Below are positions 32,759 through 44,322 of a DNA stretch of 44,394 bases, piece by piece. The DNA comes from Stappia stellulata (GTDB lineage Bacteria; Pseudomonadota; Alphaproteobacteria; Rhizobiales; Stappiaceae), in contig NZ_JAIVMF010000022.1 in assembly GCF_020176715.1 (NCBI RefSeq), forward strand, positions 1 through 44,394, read 5' to 3'. The position numbers and the translations under genes were made by a program. Each line of letters opens with the position of its first letter. Positions within the stretch are counted from its first letter, which is position 1. Under the pieces are notes generated by a model. It was not told where the DNA came from. It saw only the letters and a list, made by a program, of their open reading frames with translations, and did no database searches.

Positions 32759-32796
32759 GCATCCGCGTCCCGCGCGCATGGCGCGGACCCGGATGC
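32759..32796 (-). other. Long hairpin in the adk-rpsM spacer
   Basis: GCATCCG, GTCC and GCGC in the left arm pair with GCGC, GGAC and CGGATGC in the right arm around a five-base loop, with one mismatch and one bulge. There is no T-run in either direction, so it is more likely a processing, stability or regulatory structure than a terminator. Two smaller stems (CCACCGG/CCGGTGG, 32698-32724; GCTTCA/TGAAGC, 32679-32694) follow before rpsM. Confidence 0.5.
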
Positions 32797-32820
32797 GTAC
32801 ATTAGGGCAGGTCGCGAGGC

Positions 32821-33413
32821 TTAGACCTCTCTGCCAACCGCGTCAAGCACGGAATCGATCTGTGCCGAGACCTCGTCGATCGACTTCATGCCGTCGACAG
32901 TTTTCAGCTGGCCGCGTCCGCGATAATAGGGCGCAACGACTGCGGTATCGCGGTTGTAAGCCTCAAGGCGCTGCTTGAAGACTTCCGGATCGTCGTCCTT
33001 GCGCACCGGCTGGCCGTTGGCCTTGGCCTCGGCCGCGCGCTTGACGATCCGCTCGACCAGTGCGGACTGGTCGACCTCGAGTTCGAGCACGAGATCAAGC
33101 GTCATGTTCTTCTCGGCCAGCATCGCGTCGAGCGCCTCGGCCTGGGCCACCGTGCGCGGGAACCCGTCGAGGATGAAGCCCTTCTCGGCGTCCGGCTCCT
33201 CTATCCGGTCGGCGACGATGCCGATGACGATGTCGTCCGACACCAGCCCGCCGGCATCCATCACCGACTTCGCCTTCAGCCCGACCGGCGTTTCGGCGGC
33301 AACCGCCGCCCGAAGCATGTCACCCGTCGACAGTTGCGGAATGCCATGCTTCGCCACCAGACGCGCGGCCTGGGTGCCCTTGCCGGCACCCGGCGGTCCG
33401 AGAAAAATCAGCC

Positions 33414-33417
<4 letters not shown>
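32821..33417 (-). CDS. adk: Adenylate kinase
   Basis: A 198-residue enzyme interconverting ATP, ADP and AMP. P-loop '[16 protein letters not shown]' (5-20), AMP-binding '[11 protein letters not shown]' (29-39) and '[17 protein letters not shown]' (81-97) are clear. The LID is the short type: '[34 protein letters not shown]' replaces the zinc-binding long LID, as is usual in alphaproteobacteria. Its ATG overlaps the secY stop by four bases (ATGA, 33417-33414), indicating coupled translation with the translocon gene. Confidence 0.97.
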
Positions 33418-34748
<1,331 letters not shown>

Positions 34749-34796
34749 TCCAGGCTCCGGTCAAATATGCGTGCAGGAACAAGGGAAAACCCAGGC

Positions 34797-35267
34797 TTAT
34801 TCAGCCTGGGCTCCGATAATCGTGACTTTGCCGCCAGCCTTCTCGACCGCGTCGATGGCAGCCTTGGAGGCGCCTGCGATCTCGAAGGAAACAGCGCCCT
34901 TCAGGGCCCCGTCGGAAAGCAGGCGGACACCGTCCTTGACCCGGCGGATGACGCCGGCGGCCTTGAGGGCCTCGGCCGTCACCGTCTGGCTCGCGTCGAG
35001 CTTGCCGGCATCGATCGCGATCTGGATGCGACCGAGGGAAACCACCGTGAAGGACTTCGCGAAGATGTTCGTGAAGCCGCGCTTCGGCAGGCGACGATGC
35101 AGCGGCATCTGGCCGCCCTCGAAGCCCTTGATCGCGACGCCCGAACGGCTCTTCTGACCCTTGACGCCACGGCCACCGGTCTTGCCCTTGCCGGAGCCGA
35201 TGCCGCGACCGACGCGCATGCGGTCCTTCGTGGCACCCGGATTGTCCCGGAGTTCATTCAGTTTCAT
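34797..35267 (-). CDS. rplO: 50S ribosomal protein L15
   Basis: A 156-residue L15, a late-assembling protein near the central protuberance. The start '[43 protein letters not shown]' shows the long basic, glycine-rich N-terminal extension that threads into 23S rRNA. Two adjacent ATGs exist; 35267 is 7 bases from GGGGAG and is preferred to 35270. It lies 20 bases after rpmD. Confidence 0.96.
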   Translation of the reverse strand: MKLNELRDNPGATKDRMRVGRGIGSGKGKTGGRGVKGQKSRSGVAIKGFEGGQMPLHRRLPKRGFTNIFAKSFTVVSLGRIQIAIDAGKLDASQTVTAEALKAAGVIRRVKDGVRLLSDGALKGAVSFEIAGASKAAIDAVEKAGGKVTIIGAQAE

Positions 35268-35287
35268 CATCTATCTCCCCGCATCCC

Positions 35288-35482
35288 TCACGCGTCTTCG
35301 ACGACGCGGACGAGATGCTGAACCTTCCGGATCATGCCGCGTACTTCCGGCGTGTCCTTGAGCGTCGAGCGGCGGTGCATCTTGTTCAGTCCGAGCCCGA
35401 TCAGCGTCGCGCGCTGATCCTTCGGACGACGCAAGGGGCTGCCAACCTGCTCGACCGTAACGGTCTTATCAGTGTTCGCCAT
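35288..35482 (-). CDS. rpmD: 50S ribosomal protein L30
   Basis: A 64-residue L30 with '[55 protein letters not shown]', the full single alpha-beta domain. L30 is absent from some bacteria; here it is intact and in the standard place between rpsE and rplO, with 42 and 20 bases on either side. Confidence 0.96.
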   Translation of the reverse strand: MANTDKTVTVEQVGSPLRRPKDQRATLIGLGLNKMHRRSTLKDTPEVRGMIRKVQHLVRVVEDA

Positions 35483-35524
35483 GGAACCAAGCCTTTCTCA
35501 AGCTGGGGTCGATGCACGCAAAGG

Positions 35525-36100
35525 TCAAGCCTCGGCGGCAGACTGCGCGCTATCGTCGATGTCGCGGCGACGAGCCTGGACCTGCGAAACCTTGAGACCG
35601 CGACGAGCCGCGACCGAACGCGGGCTGTCCTCATGCTTCAAGGCGTCGAAAGTGGCGCGCACCATGTTGTAGGGGTTCGCCGAGCCCAGCGACTTGGCAA
35701 CGACGTCCTGGACGCCGAGGGTCTCGAACACCGCACGCATCGGGCCGCCGGCGATGATGCCGGTACCGGCCGGAGCAGCCCGCAGGATCACTTTGCCCGC
35801 GCCGTGACGTCCGTTGACGTCGTGGTGCAGGGTGCGGCCCTCGCGCAGCGGCACGCGGATCATCGACCGCTTCGCGGCTTCCGTTGCCTTGCGGATCGCT
35901 TCCGGCACTTCACGGGCCTTGCCGTGACCGAAGCCGACGCGGCCCTTCTGATCGCCAACCACCACAAGTGCGGCAAAGCCGAACCGGCGGCCACCCTTGA
36001 CGACCTTGGCGACGCGGTTGATGTGAACAAGCTTGTCGACGAATTCGCTGTCGCGCTCGTTCCGATCGCCTCCGCGATCCCGATTATCCTGTCTCGCCAT
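35525..36100 (-). CDS. rpsE: 30S ribosomal protein S5
   Basis: A 191-residue S5, which supports decoding accuracy and helps unwind mRNA at the entry channel. The double-stranded RNA-binding domain '[43 protein letters not shown]' and the C-terminal '[37 protein letters not shown]' are intact. Start ATG 36100 gives the charged opening [17 protein letters not shown]; the longer reading from TTG 36136 lacks family support. Confidence 0.96.
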   Translation of the reverse strand: MARQDNRDRGGDRNERDSEFVDKLVHINRVAKVVKGGRRFGFAALVVVGDQKGRVGFGHGKAREVPEAIRKATEAAKRSMIRVPLREGRTLHHDVNGRHGAGKVILRAAPAGTGIIAGGPMRAVFETLGVQDVVAKSLGSANPYNMVRATFDALKHEDSPRSVAARRGLKVSQVQARRRDIDDSAQSAAEA

Positions 36101-36142
36101 AATTTTCGCTTCCGTTTGTCTGTGAGCGTCTTTCAACGACGA

Positions 36143-36505
36143 TCAGAATTCCAGTCCGCCCTCACGAGCCGCATCGGCAAGAGCCTTGACGCGCCCGTGG
36201 TACATGTAACCGCCGCGGTCGAACACCACCTGGGTGACGCCGGCCGCCTTGGCACGTTCGGCAAGCATCTTGCCAACGGCCTCGGCCGCGGAAGTGTTGC
36301 CGCCCGACTTGAGAGCGGAGCGGAGATCCTTGTCGACGCTCGACGCCGAAGCGAGCGTATGGCCCTTGGCGTCGTCGATGATCTGCGCATAGATTTGCTT
36401 GGAAGAGCGATACACCGACAGGCGCGGACGCCCGTTGAGTACCTTCTTGATCGAACGACGGACGCGGTCGCGGCGGCGTTCGAAGCCTGATTGTGTCTTC
36501 GCCAT
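36143..36505 (-). CDS. rplR: 50S ribosomal protein L18
   Basis: A 120-residue L18, which binds 5S rRNA with L5. '[47 protein letters not shown]' and the C-terminal '[28 protein letters not shown]' are diagnostic. Start ATG 36505 gives the standard [11 protein letters not shown] opening; a longer frame is shadow from rplF. It follows rplF by 11 bases. Confidence 0.96.
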   Translation of the reverse strand: MAKTQSGFERRRDRVRRSIKKVLNGRPRLSVYRSSKQIYAQIIDDAKGHTLASASSVDKDLRSALKSGGNTSAAEAVGKMLAERAKAAGVTQVVFDRGGYMYHGRVKALADAAREGGLEF

Positions 36506-36516
36506 GATCCGGTCCG

Positions 36517-37050
36517 TTACTTCTTCTTGCCTTCCTTGCGGACGATATATTCGCCCGCGTAGCGAATGCCCTTGCCCTTGTAGGGCTCGGGCGGACGGTA
36601 ATCGCGGATTTCCGCCGCGACCTGTCCGACGCGCTGCTTGTCGATGCCCGTGATCACGACTTCCGTGGGCTTCGGACATGCCACATCGATGCCTTCCGGC
36701 ATCGGATGCACGACGTCATGCGAAAAACCGAGCGCGAGCTGCAGGTTTCTGCCCTGCACCTGTGCGCGATAACCGACGCCGGTGATTTCAAGGCGCTTCT
36801 CGAAGCCCTTGCTCACCCCGGTCACGAGGTTTTCGACCATCGTGCGGGACATGCCCCACATCGCGCGCGCCGGCTTGCTGTCGACCCGCGGATTGACCTT
36901 GATTCCATCGTCCGTCATTTCGACCAGAACGAGATCATTGACCACGAAGGAGAGTTCCCCCTTCGGACCCTTGACCGCTACCGTCTGGCCGTTGATCGTT
37001 GCCGTTACCCCGCTCGGCACGGGGACTGGCTTCTTGCCAATTCGAGACAT
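36517..37050 (-). CDS. rplF: 50S ribosomal protein L6
   Basis: A 177-residue L6, which lies near the factor-binding centre. It has two related domains: '[33 protein letters not shown]' opens the first and '[33 protein letters not shown]' the second, ending '[22 protein letters not shown]'. ATG start, full length, 44 bases after rpsH. Confidence 0.97.
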   Translation of the reverse strand: MSRIGKKPVPVPSGVTATINGQTVAVKGPKGELSFVVNDLVLVEMTDDGIKVNPRVDSKPARAMWGMSRTMVENLVTGVSKGFEKRLEITGVGYRAQVQGRNLQLALGFSHDVVHPMPEGIDVACPKPTEVVITGIDKQRVGQVAAEIRDYRPPEPYKGKGIRYAGEYIVRKEGKKK

Positions 37051-37094
37051 ATGACCAACCTGTCCAGTTTACCTTGCAAGTGAACCCTGCTGCA

Positions 37095-37493
37095 TCAGAA
37101 GATGCGGCAGAGCACCTCGCCACCAACGTTTTGCTCCCGCGCATCATGGTCGGCCATGACACCGCGCGGCGTCGACAGGATCGACACGCCCAGGCCATTG
37201 GCAACCCGCGGGATATTCTTGACGGAGGAATAGACCCGCCGTCCCGGCTTGGAGATCCGCTCGATGGAGCGGATGACCGGTTCGCCGTCAAAGTACTTCA
37301 ACTCGATCTCGAGCTCAGCCTTGCCGCCGTCGAATTCCACAGCCGAATAGCCACGGATATACCCTTCCGACGCAAGCACGTCGAGCACATGTTCGCGCAA
37401 TTTCGACGCGGGCGTAGAGACCTTGCTCTTGCGCCGCATCTGAGCATTGCGGATCCGGGTGAGCATATCGCCCAAGGGATCGGAAATCGCCAT
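37095..37493 (-). CDS. rpsH: 30S ribosomal protein S8
   Basis: A 132-residue S8, a primary 16S rRNA binder of the central domain; in E. coli it represses the spc operon through the rplE region. '[42 protein letters not shown]' and the C-terminal '[33 protein letters not shown]' are complete. It lies 10 bases after rpsN. I cannot identify an S8-binding leader near rplE by eye. Confidence 0.97.
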   Translation of the reverse strand: MAISDPLGDMLTRIRNAQMRRKSKVSTPASKLREHVLDVLASEGYIRGYSAVEFDGGKAELEIELKYFDGEPVIRSIERISKPGRRVYSSVKNIPRVANGLGVSILSTPRGVMADHDAREQNVGGEVLCRIF

Positions 37494-37503
37494 CGGACTC
37501 TCC

Positions 37504-37809
37504 TTACCAGCTCGACTTCACGAGGCCCGGGACCAAGCCCTTGGAGCCCAGCTCGCGAAGCGCAACACGCGACATCTTCAGCTTGCGATAGTAGCCGCGG
37601 GGGCGTCCTGTCACTTCACAACGGTTGCGAACACGCACCTCCGCGGAATTCCGCGGCAGCTTGGCGAGCTTCAGCCTTGCGGCGTAACGCTCTTCAAGCG
37701 ACAGGCTGTCGTCCTTCGCAGCCGCCTTCAGCGCGGTGCGCTTCTCGGCGTATTTCTTAACGAGCCGCTCGCGCCGCTTGTTCTTCTCGATCGCGCTCTT
37801 CTTCGCCAT
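37504..37809 (-). CDS. rpsN: 30S ribosomal protein S14
   Basis: A 101-residue S14 of the zinc-free type: full-length N-terminal helical region ([20 protein letters not shown]) and '[41 protein letters not shown]', without the CxxC pairs of the short zinc form. Start ATG 37809; the longer frame is shadow. It follows rplE by 28 bases. Confidence 0.96.
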   Translation of the reverse strand: MAKKSAIEKNKRRERLVKKYAEKRTALKAAAKDDSLSLEERYAARLKLAKLPRNSAEVRVRNRCEVTGRPRGYYRKLKMSRVALRELGSKGLVPGLVKSSW

Positions 37810-37837
37810 CGTCTGTCCTCGTTCTTTTCCCGCTCGA

Positions 37838-38395
37838 TTACTTGCGGAACGGGAAGTTGAACGCGCGCAGAAGCTCGCGCGCCTCGTCATCGTTGTCCGC
37901 GGTGGTGCAAACAATCACGTCCAGGCCCCAGATCTGGTCGACCTGGTCGTAATTGATTTCCGGAAACACGATATGTTCCTTCACGCCCATTGCGTAGTTT
38001 CCACGGCCGTCGAAGCTCTTGGCATTCAGGCCGCGGAAGTCACGAACGCGCGGCAGCGCAATCGTGATCAGGCGATCGAGAAATTCGTACATCCGCTCAC
38101 CGCGCAGCGTCACCTTTGCGCCAAGGGGCATGCCTTCACGAACCTTGAAGGTCGCGATCGACTTGCGGGCCTTGGTGATGACCGGCTTCTGACCGGCGAT
38201 TTGCGCAAGATCCTCGGCAGCGATCTTGGCCTTCTTGCTGTCGGCCACCGCCTCGCCGATACCCATGTTGAGAACGATCTTCTCAAGCGCGGGAATCTGC
38301 ATCGGATTCTTGTAGTTGAACTTTTCCTGCAGCTGCGGACGGATCTTTTCCAGATACTCCGTCTTCAGCCGCGGCAGGGTCTTGGACTCAGCCAT
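37838..38395 (-). CDS. rplE: 50S ribosomal protein L5
   Basis: A 185-residue L5, which binds 5S rRNA and contacts P-site tRNA. '[29 protein letters not shown]', '[32 protein letters not shown]' and the C-terminal '[31 protein letters not shown]' are diagnostic. Its first eight bases overlap the end of rplX, so translation should be coupled. Confidence 0.97.
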   Translation of the reverse strand: MAESKTLPRLKTEYLEKIRPQLQEKFNYKNPMQIPALEKIVLNMGIGEAVADSKKAKIAAEDLAQIAGQKPVITKARKSIATFKVREGMPLGAKVTLRGERMYEFLDRLITIALPRVRDFRGLNAKSFDGRGNYAMGVKEHIVFPEINYDQVDQIWGLDVIVCTTADNDDEARELLRAFNFPFRK

Positions 38396-38705
38396 CGATC
38401 AGATCTCCCGAACGCTTGGCCACGCGCACTTTGGTGCCGTCTTCCTTTACCTGGAACCCGACGCGAGTCGGCTTCCCGTCCTTCGGATCGGCAAGCGCCA
38501 GGTTCGACATGTGAACCGGCAGCTCCTTGCTGATGATCCCACCCTCGGACTGCGCCGTCTGGCGCTGGTGCCGGCGCACGACGTTGACGCCGCGAACCAG
38601 AGCCTTGTTGTCCTGCGGGGAAACCGAAATGATTTCGCCGGTCTTGCCCTTGTCGCGCCCCGTGAGCACGACAACGGTGTCGCCCTTTTTAATCTTGGCG
38701 GCCAT
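38388..38705 (-). CDS. rplX: 50S ribosomal protein L24
   Basis: A 105-residue L24, an assembly initiator near the exit of the peptide tunnel. The KOW motif '[23 protein letters not shown]' (5-27) and '[41 protein letters not shown]' are complete. Its ATG overlaps the rplN stop by one base (TAATG), and its end overlaps rplE by eight. Confidence 0.97.
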   Translation of the reverse strand: MAAKIKKGDTVVVLTGRDKGKTGEIISVSPQDNKALVRGVNVVRRHQRQTAQSEGGIISKELPVHMSNLALADPKDGKPTRVGFQVKEDGTKVRVAKRSGDLIDG

Positions 38706-39073
38706 TAGAGCACCTCCGGAGCGAGCGAAATAACCTTCATGTGGTTCTTCGCACGCAGCTCGCGCGGAACCGGGCCGAAGATACGCGTCCCCACCGGTTC
38801 CTTGTTGTTGTTAATCAGGACCGCCGCATTGCGGTCGAACCGGATCACCGAGCCGTCGGGACGGCGAATATCCTTCGCCGTGCGCACGACGACCGCTTTC
38901 ATCACGTCGCCCTTCTTGACGCGGCCGCGCGGTGTCGCCTCTTTCACGCTGACGACAATGATGTCGCCGACGCTGGCATACTTCCGCTTCGAGCCGCCGA
39001 GCACTTTGATGCACATGACACGACGGGCGCCGGAATTATCCGCCACGTCGAGGTTTGTTTGCATCTGAATCAT
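38705..39073 (-). CDS. rplN: 50S ribosomal protein L14
   Basis: A 122-residue L14, which forms an inter-subunit bridge with 16S rRNA helix 44 and is the docking site of RsfS. '[65 protein letters not shown]' is the canonical core. It begins 56 bases after rpsQ, a typical start of the spc section of the operon, and overlaps rplX by one base. Confidence 0.97.
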   Translation of the reverse strand: MIQMQTNLDVADNSGARRVMCIKVLGGSKRKYASVGDIIVVSVKEATPRGRVKKGDVMKAVVVRTAKDIRRPDGSVIRFDRNAAVLINNNKEPVGTRIFGPVPRELRAKNHMKVISLAPEVL

Positions 39074-39129
39074 GACTGGCCGCCTTGTTCTTCTCTCACC
39101 GTGTTCGCTTGCGAACGCCGGAAGTCATG

Positions 39130-39372
39130 TCAGTCCGCAGTCGACGTTTCGACAACGGTCCAGGTTTTGGTCTTCGAAATCGGCGCGCACTCTTGGATCT
39201 GGACGGTATCGCCCGTCTTGTGCGCGTTGGTCTCGTCATGCGCCCGATACTTCTTCGAGCGGCGAACGGTCTTCTTGAACAACGGGTGGGTGAAGCGGCG
39301 CTCCACACGAACCGTGACCGTCTTGTCGTTGGCGTCGCTCACCACAACGCCCTGCAGTACGCGTTTCGGCAT
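39130..39372 (-). CDS. rpsQ: 30S ribosomal protein S17
   Basis: An 80-residue S17, an OB-fold primary binder of 16S rRNA. '[49 protein letters not shown]' contains the conserved loop. Start ATG 39372, since an upstream frame to 39474 only mirrors rpmC. It lies 10 bases after rpmC. In the classical E. coli layout it ends the S10 operon; here no terminator separates it from rplN. Confidence 0.96.
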   Translation of the reverse strand: MPKRVLQGVVVSDANDKTVTVRVERRFTHPLFKKTVRRSKKYRAHDETNAHKTGDTVQIQECAPISKTKTWTVVETSTAD

Positions 39373-39382
39373 AATGGTCTCC

Positions 39383-39583
39383 TTACGCGCTTGTTGCCAC
39401 GCGCTTGTCGCGCATGATCGTCTGAATGCGCGCAATGTCACGACGCACCTGGCGCACACGCGCCGTATTCTCAAGCTGGCCGGTGGCCCGCTGAAAGCGC
39501 AGGTTGAACTGCTCTTTCTTCAGGCTCTCAAGGTCCGTTGCCAGCTCGTCCAAGGTCTTTGCCCGAACGTCCATGGCCTTCAT
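39383..39583 (-). CDS. rpmC: 50S ribosomal protein L29
   Basis: A 66-residue helical L29 at the tunnel exit, near the docking site for trigger factor and SRP. '[51 protein letters not shown]' is the standard coiled hairpin. ATG start with a good ribosome-binding site. It lies between rplP (24 bases) and rpsQ (10 bases). Confidence 0.96.
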   Translation of the reverse strand: MKAMDVRAKTLDELATDLESLKKEQFNLRFQRATGQLENTARVRQVRRDIARIQTIMRDKRVATSA

Positions 39584-39607
39584 GGCACTACTCTCCTGGT
39601 CCCGCCT

Positions 39608-40021
39608 TTAGTCGGCGATACGCTGAACGAAGCGGCACTTGATCGGCAGCTTGGCTGCAGCAAGGCGCATCGCTTCGCGTGCCGTGTCTTCCGGCACACC
39701 GTCGATCTCGAACATGATCCGACCGGGCTTGACCTTAGCGGCCCAATAGTCCGGCGAACCCTTGCCCTTACCCATACGCACTTCGGTCGGCTTCGACGAC
39801 ACCGGCACGTCCGGGAAAATCCTGATCCAAACACGACCCGCACGCTTCATGTGACGGGTCATGGCACGACGGGCCGCCTCGATCTGGCGTGCGGTCACCC
39901 GCTCCGGCTCAACGGCCTTGAGGCCGAAGGCGCCGAAATTGAGATCGGTTCCGCCCTTGGCGGTACCATGGATCCGGCCCTTGTGCTGCTTGCGGAACTT
40001 CGTTCGCTTCGGTTGCAGCAT
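39608..40021 (-). CDS. rplP: 50S ribosomal protein L16
   Basis: A 137-residue L16, a late-assembling protein by the A-site tRNA elbow. '[19 protein letters not shown]' and '[50 protein letters not shown]' carry the conserved arginine that some bacteria hydroxylate. It lies 46 bases after rpsC. Confidence 0.97.
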   Translation of the reverse strand: MLQPKRTKFRKQHKGRIHGTAKGGTDLNFGAFGLKAVEPERVTARQIEAARRAMTRHMKRAGRVWIRIFPDVPVSSKPTEVRMGKGKGSPDYWAAKVKPGRIMFEIDGVPEDTAREAMRLAAAKLPIKCRFVQRIAD

Positions 40022-40067
40022 CTCTACTCTCTCGCTCTGCTACTGTCCAAGACCCGACTTGCTGCCC

Positions 40068-40784
40068 TTAGGCAGCGCGCCCGCGGTCGCGGCGTCCGCC
40101 GCCCTGGTTCGATCCGTCGCCCTCGACCGCACGGCGCTCATGCGCCATCGGGTCGTGCTCGAGGATTTCGCCCTTGAAGATCCAGACCTTGACGCCGCAT
40201 GTGCCGTAGGCCGTATGGGCCGTGGACATGCCGAAGTCGATGTCCGCGCGCAGCGTGTGCAGCGGCACACGACCTTCGCGGTACCATTCGGTCCGGGCGA
40301 TCTCGGCGCCGCCAAGACGGCCGCCGCAGTTGATCCGGATGCCCTGCGCGCCCATACGCATGGCGGACTGAACCGCCCGCTTCATGGCACGACGGAAGGC
40401 AACGCGGCGCTCCAACTGCTGCGAGATGCCGTCAGCAACCAGCTGAGCGTCGATCTCGGGCTTGCGCACTTCAACGATGTTGATGTGCACATCGGAGTTG
40501 GTGATCTGCGAAAGCGCCTTGCGGAGCTTCTCGATGTCCGCGCCCTTCTTGCCGATCACGACACCCGGACGACCCGAGTGAACCGAAACGCGGCACTTGC
40601 GGTGCGGACGCTCGACGACAACCTTGGACACGGCTGCCTGCTTCAAAGCCTTGAGGATATACTCCCGGATGCGGAAGTCCTCATGCAGCAGCTGGCCGTA
40701 TTCACCCTTGTCCGCGTACCAGCGCGAATCCCAGGTGCGGTTGATGCCAAGACGCAGACCGATCGGATTTACTTTGTGTCCCAT
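40068..40784 (-). CDS. rpsC: 30S ribosomal protein S3
   Basis: A 238-residue S3 at the mRNA entry channel. The opening '[43 protein letters not shown]' and the type II KH domain with '[20 protein letters not shown]' (GKKG loop) are diagnostic. The C-terminus carries an Arg/Gly-rich extension ([13 protein letters not shown]). Its ATG overlaps the rplV stop by one base. Confidence 0.97.
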   Translation of the reverse strand: MGHKVNPIGLRLGINRTWDSRWYADKGEYGQLLHEDFRIREYILKALKQAAVSKVVVERPHRKCRVSVHSGRPGVVIGKKGADIEKLRKALSQITNSDVHINIVEVRKPEIDAQLVADGISQQLERRVAFRRAMKRAVQSAMRMGAQGIRINCGGRLGGAEIARTEWYREGRVPLHTLRADIDFGMSTAHTAYGTCGVKVWIFKGEILEHDPMAHERRAVEGDGSNQGGGRRDRGRAA

Positions 40785-41164
40785 CAGGCGGTCTCCTCGA
40801 CTTCGCGGACGACGATGGTGAGGTTCGAGAACGGCTTCTCGATCCGACCCACACGGCCACGGGCACGAGCCTGGAACCGCTTGATCACGAATGCCTTGCC
40901 GACATGCGCCTCGGCCACGACCAGGCTGTCGACATTGAGGTCATGGTTGTTCTCCGCGTTCGCGATCGCCGACATCAACGCCTTCTTGACGTCGTCGGAG
41001 ATGCGCTTGCGCGAGAAGGTGAGATCGGACAGCGCCTTTTCCACCTTTTTGCCGCGGATGGTTTCCGCGACGAGGTTCAGCTTACGCGGAGAAACGCGCA
41101 GCATCCGGGCGACCGACTTCGCCTCATTGTCGGCGAGCGCGCGCCCGCCCTTCGGCTTGCCCAT
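40784..41164 (-). CDS. rplV: 50S ribosomal protein L22
   Basis: A 126-residue L22 whose beta-hairpin lines the peptide exit tunnel near the macrolide site. '[55 protein letters not shown]' and '[26 protein letters not shown]' are conserved; the latter is the tunnel-lining loop. Two bases separate it from rpsS and it overlaps rpsC by one. Confidence 0.97.
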   Translation of the reverse strand: MGKPKGGRALADNEAKSVARMLRVSPRKLNLVAETIRGKKVEKALSDLTFSRKRISDDVKKALMSAIANAENNHDLNVDSLVVAEAHVGKAFVIKRFQARARGRVGRIEKPFSNLTIVVREVEETA

Positions 41165-41166
41165 GG

Positions 41167-41445
41167 TTACTTCCTCTTCGCCTTCTTGTCGGCGCCATGG
41201 CCATAATAGGTGCGCGTCGGCGAGAACTCGCCGAACTTGTGACCGATCATGTCCTCGGACACCAGCACCGGAACGTGCTTCTGGCCATTGTAGACGCCGA
41301 AGGTCAAACCAACGAACTGGGGCAGGATCGTCGAACGACGGCTCCAGATCTTGATGACTTCGTTACGGCCCGACGCGCGGACCTTTTCTGCCTTCTTCAG
41401 CAGAAAGCCGTCAACGAACGGGCCCTTCCAAACTGAACGTGCCAT
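41167..41445 (-). CDS. rpsS: 30S ribosomal protein S19
   Basis: A 92-residue S19 of the 30S head, partner of S13. '[92 protein letters not shown]' in outline (motifs WSRRSTILP and [11 protein letters not shown]) is complete. It lies 12 bases after rplB. Confidence 0.96.
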   Translation of the reverse strand: MARSVWKGPFVDGFLLKKAEKVRASGRNEVIKIWSRRSTILPQFVGLTFGVYNGQKHVPVLVSEDMIGHKFGEFSPTRTYYGHGADKKAKRK

Positions 41446-41457
41446 GGTCGGCCCCTT

Positions 41458-42291
41458 TTACTTCTTGCGCGCGTGACGGCTGCGGACGATGTACTTGTCC
41501 GTGGCCTTGTTCGAACGCGTGCGCTTGCCCTTGGTCGGCTTGCCCCACGGCGTGACCGGATGACGGCCACCGGAGGTACGACCCTCACCACCACCATGCG
41601 GGTGGTCGACCGGGTTCATGGCGACACCACGCACGTGCGGGCGACGGCCCTGCCAGCGCGAACGGCCAGCCTTGCCGAGATTGATGTTGCCGTGGTCCGG
41701 GTTGGACACGGCGCCGATCGAGGCCATGCAGGTCCCGAGCACGCGACGCTGCTCGCCCGAAAGCAGGCGGATCGTCGTGTAGCCCTGGTCGCGACCGACG
41801 ACCTGTGCGTAGGCACCGGCCGAACGTGCGATCTGTCCGCCCTTGCCGGGCTTCATCTCGACGTTGTGGACGATCGTGCCGACCGGAATGGACGCCAGCG
41901 GCATCGCATTGCCCGGCTTCACGTCGACCGACTTGCCGGCGATGACCTTGTCGCCGACGGCGAGACGCTGCGGAGCAAGAATGTAGGACAGCTCGCCGTC
42001 CTCATACTTGACCAGAGCGATGAACGCCGTCCGGTTCGGATCGTATTCGATCCGCTCGACCGTTGCCGACATGTCGAACTTGGTCCGCTTGAAGTCGACC
42101 AGGCGGTAGCGGCGCTTGTGCCCGCCACCACGGTTCGGCGCCGTCGTGCGACCGGTGTTGTTGCGACCGCCGGACTTGGTCAGACCTTCGGTCAGGCTCT
42201 TGACCGGCTTGCCCTTGTACAGCGACGAGCGGTCCACCTGGACCAGCTGGCGTCGACCGGGCGACGTCGGATTGAAGGTTTTGAGTGCCAT
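41458..42291 (-). CDS. rplB: 50S ribosomal protein L2
   Basis: A 277-residue L2, needed for subunit joining and peptidyl transferase function. An OB-fold and an SH3-like domain are followed by the C-terminal '[29 protein letters not shown]' loop, with the conserved histidine near the catalytic centre. '[30 protein letters not shown]' is present near the N-terminus. It lies 16 bases after rplW. Confidence 0.97.
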   Translation of the reverse strand: MALKTFNPTSPGRRQLVQVDRSSLYKGKPVKSLTEGLTKSGGRNNTGRTTAPNRGGGHKRRYRLVDFKRTKFDMSATVERIEYDPNRTAFIALVKYEDGELSYILAPQRLAVGDKVIAGKSVDVKPGNAMPLASIPVGTIVHNVEMKPGKGGQIARSAGAYAQVVGRDQGYTTIRLLSGEQRRVLGTCMASIGAVSNPDHGNINLGKAGRSRWQGRRPHVRGVAMNPVDHPHGGGEGRTSGGRHPVTPWGKPTKGKRTRSNKATDKYIVRSRHARKK

Positions 42292-42307
42292 TGTTCCCTC
42301 TCCGCCC

Positions 42308-42601
42308 TTACAGACCGGTTGTGACGTCGATGGACTGGCCGTCCTGCAGGGTCACGACCGCCTTCTTGACGTCGGACTGCTGGCCGATCCGCCCGCGGAA
42401 CCGCTTCTGCTTGCCCTTGCGGACAAGGGTGTTCACTGCCGTCACCTTGACCCCGAAGAGCGCTTCGACAGCGGCCTTGATCTCGGGCTTCGTGGCGGTC
42501 GGCGAAACGTTGAACACGACCTTGTTCTGCTCGGACGCGAAAGTCGCCTTCTCGGTGATCACCGGGGACACGACCGTGTCATAGTGCTTGAGAGTGCTCA
42601 T
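42308..42601 (-). CDS. rplW: 50S ribosomal protein L23
   Basis: A 97-residue L23 at the tunnel exit, the anchor for trigger factor and SRP. '[62 protein letters not shown]' is the standard core with its rRNA-threading loop. Its ATG overlaps the rplD stop by four bases (ATGA), so the two are translationally coupled. Confidence 0.97.
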   Translation of the reverse strand: MSTLKHYDTVVSPVITEKATFASEQNKVVFNVSPTATKPEIKAAVEALFGVKVTAVNTLVRKGKQKRFRGRIGQQSDVKKAVVTLQDGQSIDVTTGL

Positions 42602-43218
42602 TTGAACCGCTCCTCCAGGGCCGACACCGCCGCCTTGGTCAACACCAGCTTTTCACGCCGCAGGATATCGTAGACGTTGATACCCTCGATCGGCAGAACG
42701 TCGATCGCCGGAATGTTCCGGGATGCGAGACGGAAGTTCGCGTCGACCTCGCTGCCGTCGATGATCAGCGCATTGCTGAGACCGAGCTTGGCGAAACGGG
42801 CGTAGAGCGCCTTGGTCTTGGCTTCCGAAGCCTTGGCATCGTCGACGATGATGATGCCGTCGCCCTTCAGCTTGGCCGAGAGCGCGTGCCGCAGGCCGAG
42901 CGCACGGACCTTCTTGGGAAGATCGTGGGCGTGGCTGCGAACGACCGGGCCGTGGGCCTTGCCGCCGCCGCGGAACTGCGGAGCCTTCTTGTTGCCGTGA
43001 CGCGCGCCGCCCGTGCCCTTCTGGCGGACGAACTTCTTCGTCGTGCCGGAAATCTCCGAACGCTGCTTCGCCTTGTGCGTACCGGCCTGGCGACGAGCCA
43101 GCTGCCAGCGCACCACGCGGTGGATCAGGTCGGTGCGCGGCTCGAGACCGAAGATCTCGTCCGACACCGTGATCGAACCGGCGGCAGCCCCGTCGAGGGT
43201 CTTTACCTCAAGTTCCAT
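42598..43218 (-). CDS. rplD: 50S ribosomal protein L4
   Basis: A 206-residue L4 whose long loop reaches the peptide tunnel: '[52 protein letters not shown]'. Start ATG 43218 gives '[24 protein letters not shown]', one base overlapping the rplC stop; a longer frame is shadow of rplC. In E. coli L4 represses the S10 operon; no matching leader can be claimed here. Confidence 0.96.
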   Translation of the reverse strand: MELEVKTLDGAAAGSITVSDEIFGLEPRTDLIHRVVRWQLARRQAGTHKAKQRSEISGTTKKFVRQKGTGGARHGNKKAPQFRGGGKAHGPVVRSHAHDLPKKVRALGLRHALSAKLKGDGIIIVDDAKASEAKTKALYARFAKLGLSNALIIDGSEVDANFRLASRNIPAIDVLPIEGINVYDILRREKLVLTKAAVSALEERFK

Positions 43219-43928
43219 CACTCGCTCTCCTTCTCGACTGCAACAGCAGCCTCGACCGCGCGGAAGGCACCCGGCATCGGAACGCCGTCCGGAAGCGCCT
43301 TCTTGACCGCGTCGCGGATGACGATCCAGCCACCCTTCGATCCCGGGACTGCGCCCTGGATCATGATCAGGCCGCGCTCCACATCGGTGCGGACGATCTT
43401 GAGGTTCTGCGTGGTCACCTGCTCGGCACCCATGTGCCCGGCCATCTTCTTGCCCTTGAACACCTTGCCGGGGTCCTGGCACTGGCCGGTCGAACCGTGC
43501 GAACGGTGCGAAATCGACACACCGTGCGAGGCGCGAAGGCCGCCGAAGTTGTGCCGCTTCATGGCACCGGCGAAACCCTTACCGATCGAGGTGCCCGTGA
43601 CATCCACGAACTGGCCCTCGACGAAATGGTCGGCCGTGATTTCGGCACCGACATCGATCAGGTTGTCCTGCGAGACGCGGAATTCCGCGAGCTTGCGCTT
43701 CGGCTCAACCTTCGCGACGGCGAAGTGCCCGCGCATGGCGCGCGGCGTGTTCTTAACCTTGGCCAGTCCGGCGCCAACCTGCACCGCAACATAACCGTTT
43801 TTCTCTTCCGTCCGGTGGGCGATTACCTGACAGTTTTCGAGCTTCAGCACCGTCACCGGCACATGCTCACCCGCATCGTTGTAGATGCGCGTCATACCCA
43901 CCTTCTGTGCGATCACTCCAGAACGCAT
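43218..43928 (-). CDS. rplC: 50S ribosomal protein L3
   Basis: A 236-residue L3, an assembly initiator. '[30 protein letters not shown]' opens it, and the loop toward the catalytic centre '[24 protein letters not shown]...[16 protein letters not shown]' includes the glutamine methylated by PrmB in E. coli. The C-terminus carries an Ala/Glu extension ([14 protein letters not shown]). It lies 25 bases after rpsJ. Confidence 0.97.
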   Translation of the reverse strand: MRSGVIAQKVGMTRIYNDAGEHVPVTVLKLENCQVIAHRTEEKNGYVAVQVGAGLAKVKNTPRAMRGHFAVAKVEPKRKLAEFRVSQDNLIDVGAEITADHFVEGQFVDVTGTSIGKGFAGAMKRHNFGGLRASHGVSISHRSHGSTGQCQDPGKVFKGKKMAGHMGAEQVTTQNLKIVRTDVERGLIMIQGAVPGSKGGWIVIRDAVKKALPDGVPMPGAFRAVEAAVAVEKESE

Positions 43929-43953
43929 ATCGGCGTGTCCCCTTGTGAGCGCC

Positions 43954-44262
43954 TTACAGCTTGATCTCGACGTCGACACCAGCGGCGAGGTCGAGCTTCA
44001 TCAGCGCGTCCACGGTCTGCGGCGTCGGATCAACGATGTCGAGAAGACGCTTATGCGTGCGCATCTCGAACTGATCACGGCTTTTCTTGTCGATATGCGG
44101 ACCACGAAGCACTGTGTACTTCTCGATCCGCGTGGGCAGCGGCACGGGGCCGCGCACTTGTGCACCGGTCCGTTTCGCCGTGCTGACGATCTCGCGGGTC
44201 GAGGCATCGAGAACTCGATGATCGAACGCCTTGAGACGGATCCGAATGTTTTGACCGTTCAT
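43954..44262 (-). CDS. rpsJ: 30S ribosomal protein S10 (NusE)
   Basis: A 102-residue S10, which joins the 30S head and, as NusE, couples transcription to translation with NusG. '[74 protein letters not shown]' in outline (RGPVPLPT and [14 protein letters not shown] motifs) is complete. Start ATG 44262 is favoured over 44268 by standard length. It follows tuf by 60 bases. Confidence 0.96.
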   Translation of the reverse strand: MNGQNIRIRLKAFDHRVLDASTREIVSTAKRTGAQVRGPVPLPTRIEKYTVLRGPHIDKKSRDQFEMRTHKRLLDIVDPTPQTVDALMKLDLAAGVDVEIKL

Positions 44263-44281
44263 GTCCAAATCCCCATGCGGT

Positions 44282-44312
44282 CCGCGGGCGGACTTGAGTG
44301 TCCGTCCCGCGG
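44282..44312 (-). other. Strong hairpin between tuf and rpsJ
   Basis: CCGCGGG plus CGGAC pair with GTCCG plus CCCGCGG around a six-base loop, giving 12 base pairs with a single bulged base. The minus-strand sequence after it (ACCGCATGGGG) has no T-run, so complete termination is unlikely. It could modulate or process the mRNA between tuf and the S10 section. Confidence 0.5.
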
Positions 44313-44322
44313 GTCTCGCGGA

